From: Chryseobacterium gleum
GTDB lineage: Bacteria > Bacteroidota > Bacteroidia > Flavobacteriales_F > PHOS-HE28
Length of the DNA stretch: 64,000 bases
Reading direction: 5' to 3'
NCBI GenBank assembly: GCA_945872795.1
Contig: CAMCAZ010000005.1
Coordinates: 22,999 to 86,998, forward strand
Shown: piece after piece, positions 41,123 through 49,294 of the stretch
How positions within the stretch are numbered: position 1 is the first letter of the stretch
Layout: the number at the start of each line of letters is the position of its first letter
Notes under the pieces: generated by a model
The model's database searches: none
Told to the model about the DNA's origin: nothing
What the model saw: only the letters and a program-made list of their open reading frames with translations
Translations under genes and position numbers: made by a program

Positions 41123-42172
41123 ATGCGAACCATGCAGTCCAGTAACCCAGAAGGGCAGGCCCGCCCACGTTCCGATGACGCTGCCGTGGACCTGGTCCGA
41201 TACCTCCTGTCCCGCTGGCGCCTCGTCGCCGGGATCACCCTGCTGGGCCTGATCGGGGGACTGATCGCGGCCTACGCCATCCATCCGCTCTACCGCAGCG
41301 AGGTGGTGCTCTTCCCCACGCGGACGAACTCGGTCTCCAAGGCCCTGCTGGTGGACCAACGCACCACCGGTGACGATTTCCTGGCGATGGGAGAGGAGCC
41401 CGATCTGGAGCACCTGGTGCAGATGCTGCAGACCGACGTGATCCGCGACCGAGCGGCGGAGCGCTTCGACCTTTACAAAGCCTATGGCATCGATGATGAT
41501 GTGAAGTACCCCAGGGCCGAGTTCATTGGGATCTACAATGACCAGGTGACCTACCGCAAGACACGCTTCAACAGCGTGAAGGTGGAGGTGCTGGACGGCG
41601 ATCCACAGCGTGCGGCCGACCTGGCCAATTTCATCTGCGACCAGGTGGATACGGTGTGGCGCGAGATGCTGCACGAACGCGTGAGCAGTGCACTCACCCT
41701 GCTGAACGGACAACTGGAGATCTCCCAATCCGAGCTGCACCAGCTCACAGACAGCCTCAAGGCGCTGCAGCGCTCCGGGGTGCATGATTACGAGTCACAG
41801 GCCGAGCGCTACAACGAGTACATCGGCGCCGCCATCGTGAAGGGTGATGACCGTGCCCTGAAGGCCTTGGAGGAGCGTTTCGCGGGTCTGTCCGAAACGG
41901 GAGGCCCCTACCTGGTGCTCAGCGAACAGGTCATCAAGTGGAGCTGGCGGATCAATGAACTGCGGGCCAAGCGTGATCTGGTGCGTGCCGAGCTGGAAAG
42001 CCAGATGCCCTTCAAGTTCGTGGTGAACCGCGCCCAGGTCACCGACAAGCCGGCCTACCCGATGAAGTGGCTGGTGCTGCTTGCCGGAGGGCTCAGCGGA
42101 TTGCTGCTGTCGCTGGTGCTCATCATCGTCCAAGCGAACCTCTCCAAATTCACCTGGGACAATGGCCAGTGA
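41123..42172 (+). CDS. Wzz-type chain-length determinant protein 1
   Basis: Polysaccharide co-polymerase that sets chain length with a Wzy polymerase. The 349-residue protein has the PCP layout: a short cytoplasmic tail, TM1 (WRLVAGITLLGLIGGLIAAYAI, about 32-53), a large periplasmic coiled-coil domain (QLEISQSELHQLTDSLKALQR) and TM2 preceded by a proline-rich turn (KPAYPMKWLVLLAGGLSGLL). No Walker motif or Tyr-rich tail follows, so it lacks the BY-kinase domain of Wzc. Starts at 41123 (MRTMQSS) or 41132 are both possible. It overlaps the next gene by 11 bp. Confidence 0.85.
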   Translation: MRTMQSSNPEGQARPRSDDAAVDLVRYLLSRWRLVAGITLLGLIGGLIAAYAIHPLYRSEVVLFPTRTNSVSKALLVDQRTTGDDFLAMGEEPDLEHLVQMLQTDVIRDRAAERFDLYKAYGIDDDVKYPRAEFIGIYNDQVTYRKTRFNSVKVEVLDGDPQRAADLANFICDQVDTVWREMLHERVSSALTLLNGQLEISQSELHQLTDSLKALQRSGVHDYESQAERYNEYIGAAIVKGDDRALKALEERFAGLSETGGPYLVLSEQVIKWSWRINELRAKRDLVRAELESQMPFKFVVNRAQVTDKPAYPMKWLVLLAGGLSGLLLSLVLIIVQANLSKFTWDNGQ

Positions 42173-43103
42173 GCTCACCTTCGCGCATTACCTGAAGATC
42201 GCCCAGCGGAACTGGAAGACCATGGCCCTGGTGGCTGTGGTGTCCGCGGTGATCGCCGTGGTGGCCAGTTCGCCCACCTTCATGCCACCCCGCTACCTGA
42301 GCCGGGCCACGGTGTATCCCGTGAACCTGAACAGCTACAGCATCGAGACGCGCACGGACCAATTGCTGCAATTGTTGCAGAGCAACAGCATCCGCGACAG
42401 CCTCATCATGCAGTTCGACCTGGCCACGGTCTATGACGTGGATACCACGGTGAACGGCGGGTACTTCGCCCTGTACAACGAGTTCAACGACCGGGTGGAG
42501 ATCAACAAGACGAACTTCGAGTCCGTGCGCATTGAGATCGTGGACGAGGATCCCGTACGTGCCCGCGACCTGGTGAACGCGATGCTCAAACAGGTGAACC
42601 TGCTGGCCCGGCGCCTGCAGCGCGAGAAGTCCAACGAACTGCTGGTGATCGCCGGACGTTCACTGGTACATGCCCAGGCGAAACTGGATTCCGTGGAGAC
42701 GCGCCTGGACACGCTCCGGGTGCGGGATGGTATTCTCGACTACGAGAGCCAGGTGCGCGAACTGACCAAGGGTTACATGCGGATGATCCAATCCGGAGCT
42801 CCAGTGTCCCGCATCGAGGAGGTGCAGGGCCTGATGAAGGACATGGAGGAGAAGGGGGGCGAGTTCCGCCAGCTTATGGAACTGAGCAACTTCTTCCGCG
42901 CCAACTACGATCGCCTGCTCACCGAATATGAGCGCATGGTGAACGACGTGACCAAGGAGCTCACCTACACCAACGTGGTGGTCTATCCGGAGGTCAGCGA
43001 CAAGAAGGTCTATCCCGTGCGCTGGTTGATCCTGCTCCTCACCACCGTGAGCGCGGTGTTCCTCAGCTTCCTGTTGCTCATCTGGCGCGATCAACGTTCC
43101 TGA
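42162..43103 (+). CDS. Wzz-type chain-length determinant protein 2
   Basis: Second co-polymerase, 313 residues from the ATG at 42162 (MASELTFAHYLKIAQRNWKT). TM1 is MALVAVVSAVIAVVAS, the periplasmic coiled-coil includes LVHAQAKLDSVETRLDTL, and TM2 is YPVRWLILLLTTVSAVFLSFLLLIW at the very C-terminus. Its architecture matches the preceding gene but the sequences are clearly diverged, with a similar RTDQLLQLLQSNSIRDSLIM against DLEHLVQMLQTDVIRDRAAE, so an old duplication is likely. The 80 or so bases before the ATG in the track are in the neighbour's frame shadow. It is followed by the polymerase after 6 bp. Confidence 0.85.
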   Translation: MASELTFAHYLKIAQRNWKTMALVAVVSAVIAVVASSPTFMPPRYLSRATVYPVNLNSYSIETRTDQLLQLLQSNSIRDSLIMQFDLATVYDVDTTVNGGYFALYNEFNDRVEINKTNFESVRIEIVDEDPVRARDLVNAMLKQVNLLARRLQREKSNELLVIAGRSLVHAQAKLDSVETRLDTLRVRDGILDYESQVRELTKGYMRMIQSGAPVSRIEEVQGLMKDMEEKGGEFRQLMELSNFFRANYDRLLTEYERMVNDVTKELTYTNVVVYPEVSDKKVYPVRWLILLLTTVSAVFLSFLLLIWRDQRS

Positions 43104-43109
43104 CCGCCC

Positions 43110-44555
43110 ATGCGGCTGCTGAAGGAACACTGGGTCTTCGGGGCAAGTATCGCCTTCGTGCTGCTCAATGCGGTGTTGCTCGCCGAGCGCATCTATTGGT
43201 TCAGCGCACTGCCCATCGTGCTCCTCAGCGCCTGGGCCATGCTCACGGCGGTGGATCGCCTGGTGTATTTCGTCGCCTTCGCCACCCCGCTCTCCATCAA
43301 TCTTGAGGAGATGGACCTGGGAGGTATCGGCATCGCGCTGCCCACCGAACCCTTGCTGGTGGGTCTCATGGTGCTCTTCCTGGTGAAACTGGTGCTGGAG
43401 AAGGACCTGGTGGAGCAGCGGCTCTGGCGACATCCCATCACGGTGATCATCCTCGTGCAGGTCGCTTGGATGGCCATCTGCATCCTGCCCAGCAGCATGC
43501 CGCTGGTCTCTGCCAAATACGTCCTGGCCCGGGTGTGGTTCGTCACCACCATGTACCTGCTCGTCTCGCGCATCTTCCGGGACGAACGGAACATGCAGCG
43601 CTTCATCTGGTCCTACCTCGCGGGCCTGAGCATCGTGATCGGCTACACGCTGATCCATCACGCCCAGTTCGACTTCGCGCACGATCCCGCGCACTGGGTG
43701 ATGACGCCCTTTTTCAAGGACCACACGAGCTACGGGGCCATCATCGCCTTCTTCCTGCCCTTCGCGCTGATGGCGGTGACGATGCCCGGCTACACCGCCA
43801 CCGGCCGGATCTTCACCTACCTGATGCTGGCCATGCTCACGGCCGGCCTCATCTTTTCCTACACCCGTGCCGCATGGCTCAGCCTTGTGGGGGCCATCGG
43901 GGTGTTCCTCATCGTCCGCCTGCGCATCCCCGTCTGGACCCTGGTCGTGCTGGCCCTGACCGCAGGCGGCGTGTATTGGGCGAACTACGAGCAGATCACG
44001 ATCGCGCTGGAACGAAACCGCGAGGAATCATCCGATGACCTCGGAGAGCACGTGCGATCCATCTCCAACATCTCCAGCGATGCCAGCAACCTGGAACGCA
44101 TCAACCGCTGGAATTCGGCAATGCGCATGTTCGAGGAACGCCCGGTGTTCGGCTGGGGCCCCGGCACCTACATGTTCCAGTATGCGCCTTTTCAGGCTTC
44201 GGAGGACCGCACCATCATCAGCACCAATTTCGGCGAGGGTGGTAATGCCCATAGTGAGTACCTGGGACCGATGAGCGAGCAGGGCATCCCCGGCATCGGG
44301 TTGATGCTCACCTTGGTGATGGTGACCCTGGTGACGGGCATGCGCCTCTATGCCCGCATGCCCCCAGGCGTGGACCGGCGACTGATGTTGGCCGCCCTGT
44401 TGGGACTGGTGACCTATTACCTGCACGGCGCGCTCAACAACTTCCTTGATACCGACAAGGCATCCGTGCCCTTCTGGGCCTTCACGGTGATCATCGTGCA
44501 CTTCGACATGAAGTATCCGAAGGCATCCCGGAAGGTCCTGGCGGAGTCTGCGTAG
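43110..44555 (+). CDS. O-antigen polymerase/ligase (Wzy/WaaL family)
   Basis: Multi-spanning membrane enzyme (481 residues) that polymerises or attaches O-antigen/exopolysaccharide repeats. About ten to twelve hydrophobic helices are visible; SYGAIIAFFLPFALMAVTMP and SYTRAAWLSLVGAIGVFLIV correspond to the conserved Wzy_C region, followed by a periplasmic loop with MRMFEERPVFGWGPGTYMFQ and NAHSEYLGPMSEQGIPGIGL, the usual PF04932 landmarks. It completes the set glycosyltransferase-flippase-Wzz-Wzz-Wzy. Polymerase versus ligase cannot be decided from the sequence. Confidence 0.87.
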   Translation: MRLLKEHWVFGASIAFVLLNAVLLAERIYWFSALPIVLLSAWAMLTAVDRLVYFVAFATPLSINLEEMDLGGIGIALPTEPLLVGLMVLFLVKLVLEKDLVEQRLWRHPITVIILVQVAWMAICILPSSMPLVSAKYVLARVWFVTTMYLLVSRIFRDERNMQRFIWSYLAGLSIVIGYTLIHHAQFDFAHDPAHWVMTPFFKDHTSYGAIIAFFLPFALMAVTMPGYTATGRIFTYLMLAMLTAGLIFSYTRAAWLSLVGAIGVFLIVRLRIPVWTLVVLALTAGGVYWANYEQITIALERNREESSDDLGEHVRSISNISSDASNLERINRWNSAMRMFEERPVFGWGPGTYMFQYAPFQASEDRTIISTNFGEGGNAHSEYLGPMSEQGIPGIGLMLTLVMVTLVTGMRLYARMPPGVDRRLMLAALLGLVTYYLHGALNNFLDTDKASVPFWAFTVIIVHFDMKYPKASRKVLAESA

Positions 44556-44601
44556 ATCACATCGGTGCCATGGAACAGGGGCGTCCACCGGTCCTGCCCC
44601 T

Positions 44602-45825
44602 CTACTTGATCCGGCAGGTGAGCACGGCGATATCGTCCAGGTAGGGTTGATCGCCCCGATGAACGTTGAAGGCGGCGATGAGCGCTTCGTTGACGGGCTC
44701 AGGTCCGGCCAGCGAGAAGTCGCGCAGCAGGGTGCCCAGGATGTCCGTGCCGAAGTCGCGGCCTTGCTCATCCTCCTGCTCCACCAAGCCATCGGTGTAG
44801 CAGAACAGTGTGGCGCCTGGTGGCAGGTCTGCCGTGCCCACGCGAAGTGAGGGGAGCTGCGGCATCATGCCTAGGGCGATGCAGCCATCGTGCAGCGGCT
44901 TGGTGCCGTTGGGGGTGAGCAACAGGGGAGCGTTGTGGCCGCAGTTGATGTACGTGATGCGGCGGGCCACCGGATCGATATGGCCGATGAACAGGGTGAT
45001 GAAGCGTTCGCCGCGCGCACTGGCCTGCACTCGAGCATTGAGTTCGCGCACCACCTCGCTCAGGTCAGAGTTGTGTCGCACGCTCGCGTGCAGGTGGGCC
45101 TGGAAGTTGCTCATCAGCAAGGCCGCCGCGATGCCCTTGCCGCTCACATCGGCCACGCAGGCCACGTAAGTTCCGTCATCCAAGGTGATGAGGTCGTAGT
45201 GATCACCTCCCACCTGGCTGTGCGGTTGGTACCACGCGGCCGCTTCGATGATGGCGTTGTTCGGTAGTTGTGCGGGTACCAACATGCGCTGCATCTCCCG
45301 GGCGAGTTCCAGTTCGCGTTGGTCGCGCACCTGGCGCAAGGCCTGGTTCGCCAACCGCTGGTTCTCCATCGCCACCACGATCAGGTTGGTGAGGGTCTGG
45401 ATGTAATTGAGGTGCTTGACCGTGGGGCTCATCCGTTGCTCGTCCTCGTCGATGTCGCCGATGAGCAGGAAGGCCAGCGGCCGGTTGCGGTGGTAAACGG
45501 GAACAGCGACGTCAAAAGCCCCGAGGCTGCCCGCACTCTCACTGTCGATGACCTGGATGTCGCTGAAGCGGCTGAAGGCTTGCTCCACGTCCATCCCGTC
45601 ATCGGCGGGCGTGGTCCCGAAGGCCAGTATCCGCACCCATTGCTCCGTGCGTTCGAAGAGCATCAGTCGGGTGATGCCGAGGTCCTCGCGCACGATCTTC
45701 TCGTAGAGCTTCAGCAGCTCCTCGCGCGGCATGGTGTTATTGATGGCCTTGGTCACATCGAGCAATGCTCGCAGCTGGAACTCCTTCAGCTCCAGACGTT
45801 CGATGATGCGTTCCAGGCGGGCCAT
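44602..45825 (-). CDS. PP2C-type serine phosphatase with GAF-like sensor (RsbU/SpoIIE family)
   Basis: Mg/Mn-dependent phosphatase likely acting in a partner-switching or stress pathway. In 407 residues it has a short N-terminal coiled coil (MARLERIIERLELKEFQLR), a GAF-like domain about 25-170 (VPVYHRNRPLAFLLIGD), a linker helix with ELELAREMQRMLVPAQLPNN, and the PPM/SpoIIE domain: SQVGGDHYDLITLDDGTYVA, CVADVSGKGIAAALLMSNFQ, and the late metal site GATLFCYTDGLVEQED... LDDIAVL. No anti-sigma factor or STAS antagonist is nearby. It lies 4 bp after the LpxD-like gene. Confidence 0.9.
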   Translation of the reverse strand: MARLERIIERLELKEFQLRALLDVTKAINNTMPREELLKLYEKIVREDLGITRLMLFERTEQWVRILAFGTTPADDGMDVEQAFSRFSDIQVIDSESAGSLGAFDVAVPVYHRNRPLAFLLIGDIDEDEQRMSPTVKHLNYIQTLTNLIVVAMENQRLANQALRQVRDQRELELAREMQRMLVPAQLPNNAIIEAAAWYQPHSQVGGDHYDLITLDDGTYVACVADVSGKGIAAALLMSNFQAHLHASVRHNSDLSEVVRELNARVQASARGERFITLFIGHIDPVARRITYINCGHNAPLLLTPNGTKPLHDGCIALGMMPQLPSLRVGTADLPPGATLFCYTDGLVEQEDEQGRDFGTDILGTLLRDFSLAGPEPVNEALIAAFNVHRGDQPYLDDIAVLTCRIK

Positions 45826-45829
45826 GGCG

Positions 45830-46753
45830 TCAGTCCTTCAATTTCTTGTACAGTTCGGGCAGTTTGGCCAGCAGGGCGATCTCGCGCATCTTGGTCTTCC
45901 ATTCGCCCGCAGGGCTGCCGAAGTAGGTCCTTCCGCCTTCCAACGAGCCGATCAGACCGCTCTGTCCCAGGACCACGGCACCCTTGCCGATGCGCAGTTT
46001 GCTGGGCACGCCCACCTGGCCCCACAGCGTCACACCATCCTCCACCACCACGGCGCCGCTGATGCCCACGTGCGATGCGATGAGGCACTCCGCACCGATC
46101 AGGGTGTCGTGCCCCACTTGGATGTGGTTGTCCAATTTGCTGCCGCGACCGATGCGGGTGTCCGCGCTCACGCCGCGGTCGATCGTGCACAGTGCACCGA
46201 TCTCCACGTCGTCCTCGATCACCACGCTGCCGCCGGGGGTCATCTTGTCATAGCCCGTCGGGCGTTTCTTGTAGTAGAAGGGGTCCGCGCCGATCACCGT
46301 GTTGGCGTGGATGATCACCCGGTCGCCGATGGTGCAGTGCTCATAGATCACCACACCGGGGTGGATGATGCAATCGGCGCCGATGCGCACGTGCGGCCCC
46401 ACCACCGCGCTGGGATGCACCTCGCTCCCCGGACCGATGTGGATGTTGCTCTCCGCCCAGCCGGCACGTGGCATGAAGCGCCGGATCAGCGCGTTGTAAT
46501 CGCGGCAGGGGTCATCGCTGACGATGATGGCCTTGCCCTCTGGCACGCTCACCTCCTTGTTGATCAGGATGGTGGTGGCCGCGCTGTTCAGCGCCTTGTC
46601 GTAGTACTTCTCGTGGTCCACGAAGACCAGGTCGCCCTCCTCCACCCGGTTGATCTCGTTGAGGCCGGTGACCAGGCGTTCGCTGTTGCCCTGTACCCGG
46701 GCGTTGATCAGGTGCGCCAGTTCTGCGGCGGTCTGTGGAAGGGCGAGTTTCAC
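45830..46753 (-). CDS. LpxD-like hexapeptide N-acyltransferase (second copy)
   Basis: A 307-residue left-handed beta-helix acyltransferase similar to UDP-3-O-acylglucosamine N-acyltransferase (LpxD). It has the LpxD N-terminal uridine-binding part (AHLINARVQGNSERLVTGLN, EEGDLVFVDHEKYYDKAL) and hexad repeats, with DNHIQVGHDTLIGAECLIAS containing the likely catalytic His. It is distinct from the LpxD at 50.9-52.0 kb, being shorter with a different C-terminus (EWKTKMREIALLAKLPELYK). The GTG at 46753 is the start, with the box TACCTTTA 20 nt upstream. Such a paralogue near efp is known in Flavobacteriales; whether it acylates lipid A or another sugar is unknown. Confidence 0.82.
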   Translation of the reverse strand: MKLALPQTAAELAHLINARVQGNSERLVTGLNEINRVEEGDLVFVDHEKYYDKALNSAATTILINKEVSVPEGKAIIVSDDPCRDYNALIRRFMPRAGWAESNIHIGPGSEVHPSAVVGPHVRIGADCIIHPGVVIYEHCTIGDRVIIHANTVIGADPFYYKKRPTGYDKMTPGGSVVIEDDVEIGALCTIDRGVSADTRIGRGSKLDNHIQVGHDTLIGAECLIASHVGISGAVVVEDGVTLWGQVGVPSKLRIGKGAVVLGQSGLIGSLEGGRTYFGSPAGEWKTKMREIALLAKLPELYKKLKD

Positions 46754-46772
46754 GGGTTGCGGGGAATTGGGC

Positions 46773-46780
46773 TAAAGGTA
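46773..46780 (-). promoter_or_regulatory. -7-like box TACCTTTA of the LpxD paralogue and PP2C genes
   Basis: One mismatch to TAnnTTTG on the minus strand, 19-20 nt before the GTG start at 46753. The remaining ~190 bp up to the efp terminator hold nothing I recognise. Confidence 0.35.
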
Positions 46781-46969
46781 GCGGTCGCGGACATGCCCTC
46801 GGGGAGCGGCGGGTCAGGGTGCGCCCGGAGCGTTTCAACCGTGGTTCTGGGCGCAGAATGGATCGCATCTGTTTGGTGCCCAAAGCTCCGTGGACCAAGC
46901 ACGGTACCGTCCTTCCCTGCGCCCCTGGAGCCTTTGCAGACCCCTGCCCACAGCCATGCCTTGAACGAC

Positions 46970-47003
46970 GGACCCCGCCTCCCAGTTGTTGGGGGCGGGG
47001 TCC
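46970..47003 (-). terminator. Terminator-like hairpin after efp
   Basis: GGACCCCGCC and GGCGGGGTCC form a perfect 10-bp stem, with further CCC/GGG pairing within the loop; outside it CCTTGAAC and GTTCAAGG add an 8-bp outer stem separated by short internal loops. It lies 19 bp after the efp stop. Confidence 0.65.
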
Positions 47004-47022
47004 GCAAAGCCGGTTCAAGGCC

Positions 47023-47586
47023 TTATTTCTTCACACGGTCCAGGTACTCACCGGTCTCGGTGTCCACGCGCACCACGGTGCCGATGTCCACGAAGCTGGG
47101 TACGCTGATCTCGGCGCCGCCCGCGAGGGTGGCGGCCTTCATCACCTTGTTGCTGGTGTCGCCCTTCACGGCGTGTTCGGTGTAGGTCACCTCCAGTTCC
47201 ACCACTTTCGGCGGACGGGCGAAGATGGGCGTGTCGCTCTCGAAGCCGATCTGCACCACCATCTCCTCCTTGATGAAGCGCATGGCATCACCGAACAGTT
47301 CTGCGGGCACGTACTTCTGCTCGAAGCTCTCCTGGTCCATGCACACCAGGTTGTCGCCCTCCCGGTAGAGGTACTGCAGTTCGTGGACTTCCACACGGAG
47401 CACCTCCATGGTCTCGCCGCTGCGCCAGCGGTGCTCGTTGAGCTTGCCGTTGCGCAGTACGCGCATCTTGCCCTGGTAAAAGGCGCGCAGGTTGCCGGGC
47501 GTGCGGTGCTGCCACTCCATGATCTGGCAGATGTCGCCATTGAAGCGGATGTAGGAGCCGATATTGACGTCGGACGTGGAGGCCAT
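47023..47586 (-). CDS. efp: Translation elongation factor P
   Basis: EF-P relieves ribosome stalling at polyproline. From the ATG at 47586 (MASTSDVNIGSYIRFNGD) it has 187 residues, the normal size. The KOW-like domain I, the middle OB domain (LYREGDNLVCMDQESFEQ) and the C-terminal OB domain (FARPPKVVELEVTYTEHAVK, ISVPSFVDIGTVVRVDTETG) are all present. The loop at the position of the modified Lys reads RTPGNLRAFYQGKMR: an Asn stands where E. coli has Lys34 in PGKGQAF. The loop has no insertion. It is preceded by the box TATTTTCG (47614-47621). Confidence 0.93.
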   Translation of the reverse strand: MASTSDVNIGSYIRFNGDICQIMEWQHRTPGNLRAFYQGKMRVLRNGKLNEHRWRSGETMEVLRVEVHELQYLYREGDNLVCMDQESFEQKYVPAELFGDAMRFIKEEMVVQIGFESDTPIFARPPKVVELEVTYTEHAVKGDTSNKVMKAATLAGGAEISVPSFVDIGTVVRVDTETGEYLDRVKK

Positions 47587-47613
47587 GATGCTGGGATTCA
47601 GATGTTCGGGCCG

Positions 47614-47621
47614 CGAAAATA
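47614..47621 (-). promoter_or_regulatory. -7-like box TATTTTCG of efp
   Basis: TAnnTTCG variant on the minus strand, 27 nt before the efp ATG. The 80 bp further upstream is low-complexity, with an 8-G run at 47674-47681. Confidence 0.45.
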
Positions 47622-47702
47622 GGCTTTTTGGGGTGGTGAGCGCAGAGTAGCGAGTAGGTGTGGGGCGAGTGGCGGGGGGGGTGCTCACCACTCGCTCACT
47701 CG

Positions 47703-48326
47703 TCACTGCTTGAACGTGCTGATCTCCACGCTGTCCGCGCACAGATCGTGCTCCGCGGCCTGGCGGTTGCTGGCCACCAGCAGGGTTCGACCGGACATGT
47801 GTTCCTGCAGCAGGGTGCGGTACCAGGCAATGGCCTCGGCGTCCAGGTTGCTGGCGGGTTCATCCAGCAGCAGCAGCGGTGTGTCGCTCAGGATGGCGAG
47901 GGCGAGCTTGAGGCGCTGCTTCATGCCACTGCTGAAGTGCAGGACCGGCTTCTCCAAGGCTTGGTCCAGATAGGCGATGCGTGCCACATCGGCGGGCTTC
48001 AGGCCGGCGCGCAGCGGCTTGAAGCGTGCGTGGAACTCCACGGCTTGGCGCAGGCTCAGGTCCTCATAAAGCCCCAGGTAGGGCGCGGCGATGCTGACGT
48101 GGCGGTAGACCTCCTCCTGCGGGATCGTGCGACCATGGAGCCGGTGTTCGATGGTCCCTTCCGTGGGCACCAGCGCACCGCCGATGACCTGCAGCAGGGT
48201 GCTCTTGCCGCTGCCGTTGGGTCCCAGGATGGCCGTGCGGCTGCCGCTGGCCAGCGAGCGCGTCACACCGCGGAAGACCACTTCACGGCCGAAGTGTTTG
48301 GAGATATCGGTCAGACGAAGATCCAT
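47703..48326 (-). CDS. ABC transporter ATP-binding protein (CcmA-like)
   Basis: Single ATPase domain of 207 residues: Walker A LGPNGSGKSTLLQVIGG, a Q-loop near SIAAPYLGLYEDLS, the signature HFSSGMKQRLKLALAI and Walker B PLLLLDEPASNLD. The lack of a partner permease gene nearby is notable. The short form without extra domains resembles haem-exporter CcmA and gliding GldA-type ATPases; I cannot choose between them. Its upstream region is an array of 8-bp repeats (48331 on), with no recognisable -7 box. Confidence 0.85.
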   Translation of the reverse strand: MDLRLTDISKHFGREVVFRGVTRSLASGSRTAILGPNGSGKSTLLQVIGGALVPTEGTIEHRLHGRTIPQEEVYRHVSIAAPYLGLYEDLSLRQAVEFHARFKPLRAGLKPADVARIAYLDQALEKPVLHFSSGMKQRLKLALAILSDTPLLLLDEPASNLDAEAIAWYRTLLQEHMSGRTLLVASNRQAAEHDLCADSVEISTFKQ

Positions 48327-48330
48327 ACTC

Positions 48331-48508
48331 TCATGTGGTCATGTGGTCATGTGGACATGTGCGCATGTGCTCATGCCGTATCTGCAAGGTTGCAGGTTTC
48401 TGCTTGAGCTGCTGTGTTCACCACGTTGGTGCCGAGCACTCCATTGAAGGTGACCATCGAGATACATCGAAGCACTCTTCCATGAGCACATGGTCACATG
48501 AGCACCTG
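48331..48508. repeat. Inverted arrays of an 8-bp repeat
   Basis: From 48331 the unit TCATGTGG repeats about five times with drift (TCATGTGG x3, ACATGTGC, GCATGTGC, TCATG). At 48480-48504 the same kind of 8-mer occurs inverted (CATGAGCA, CATGGTCA, CATGAGCA). About 100 bp of unremarkable sequence separates them. The two arrays can pair as arms of a hairpin between the ABC ATPase gene and lpxA. Confidence 0.55.
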
Positions 48509-48511
48509 TCT

Positions 48512-49294
48512 TCACTCGGCCAGTCCCCGCATGATCCCCTTGGGGCTGTTGCGGATGAAGTCGAGGATCTGTCCGCGCTCGGGGCTGCGGGGCAGGGTCT
48601 GCTCCACGTTCTGCACCGCACGGTCCACGTTGGTATTGCGCACGAAGATCTCGCGGTAGATGTCCTCGATGCGGGCCACGGCGGCATCATCGAAGCCTCG
48701 GCGGCGCAGGCCCACCACGTTCACGCCCACGTAGCTCAAGGGCTCGCGGGCGGCCTTCACGAAGGGCGGTACGTTCTTCCGCACCAGGCTGGCACCGGCG
48801 ATGAAGCTGTGCGCACCGATGTGGATGAACTGCTGCACGGCCACATTACCCTCCAGGATGGCCCAATCGTCGATGGTGACGTGGCCGGCGAGGTTGACGC
48901 TGTTGGCCACCACGATGTTGTTGCCCAGGATGCAGTCGTGCGCGAGGTGCACGTAGGCCATCAGCAGGCAGTTGGCGCCCACGGCCGTCTTTTCCCGGTC
49001 GGCCGTCCCGCGGTTGATGGTGACGCACTCGCGGATGGTGGTGCCATCGCCCACCTCGGCCGTGGTATGCTCTCCGGCGAACTTCAGGTCCTGAGGAATG
49101 GCAGCGATCACCGCACCGGGGAAGATCCGGCACTTGCTGCCGATGCGCGCACCGTCCATCAGCACGCTGTTCGGGCCGATCCAGGTGCCGTCGCCCACCA
49201 CCACATCCCCGTAGATGCTCGCGAAGGGTTCCACGGTGACGTCCTTCCCGATGCGGGCATCGGGGTGCACGAAGGCGAGGGGTGAGATGCTCAT
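48512..49294 (-). CDS. lpxA: UDP-N-acetylglucosamine acyltransferase
   Basis: First step of lipid A synthesis: transfers a 3-hydroxyacyl chain from ACP to the 3-OH of UDP-GlcNAc. The 260-residue protein starts MSISPLAFVHPDARIGKDVT and shows hexapeptide repeats, with LLMAYVHLAHDCILGNNIVV carrying the catalytic His, NSVNLAGHVTIDDWAIL, and HIGAHSFIAGASLVRKNVPP. A helical C-terminus ends in the usual RGLAE-type tail. It overlaps lpxC-fabZ by 4 nt (ATGA), and lpxD is the gene before that. Confidence 0.96.
   Translation of the reverse strand: MSISPLAFVHPDARIGKDVTVEPFASIYGDVVVGDGTWIGPNSVLMDGARIGSKCRIFPGAVIAAIPQDLKFAGEHTTAEVGDGTTIRECVTINRGTADREKTAVGANCLLMAYVHLAHDCILGNNIVVANSVNLAGHVTIDDWAILEGNVAVQQFIHIGAHSFIAGASLVRKNVPPFVKAAREPLSYVGVNVVGLRRRGFDDAAVARIEDIYREIFVRNTNVDRAVQNVEQTLPRSPERGQILDFIRNSPKGIMRGLAE

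Noticed and set aside
45268-47185. Long plus-strand ORFs (264 and 484 residues)
   Set aside because: Shadows of the PP2C, LpxD-like and efp genes on the minus strand.
48331-48508. Possible CRISPR array
   Set aside because: Units are only 8 bp, directly adjoining and without spacers; no cas gene is present.
48335-49285. 316-residue plus-strand ORF
   Set aside because: Begins in the 8-bp repeat array and runs antisense to lpxA.
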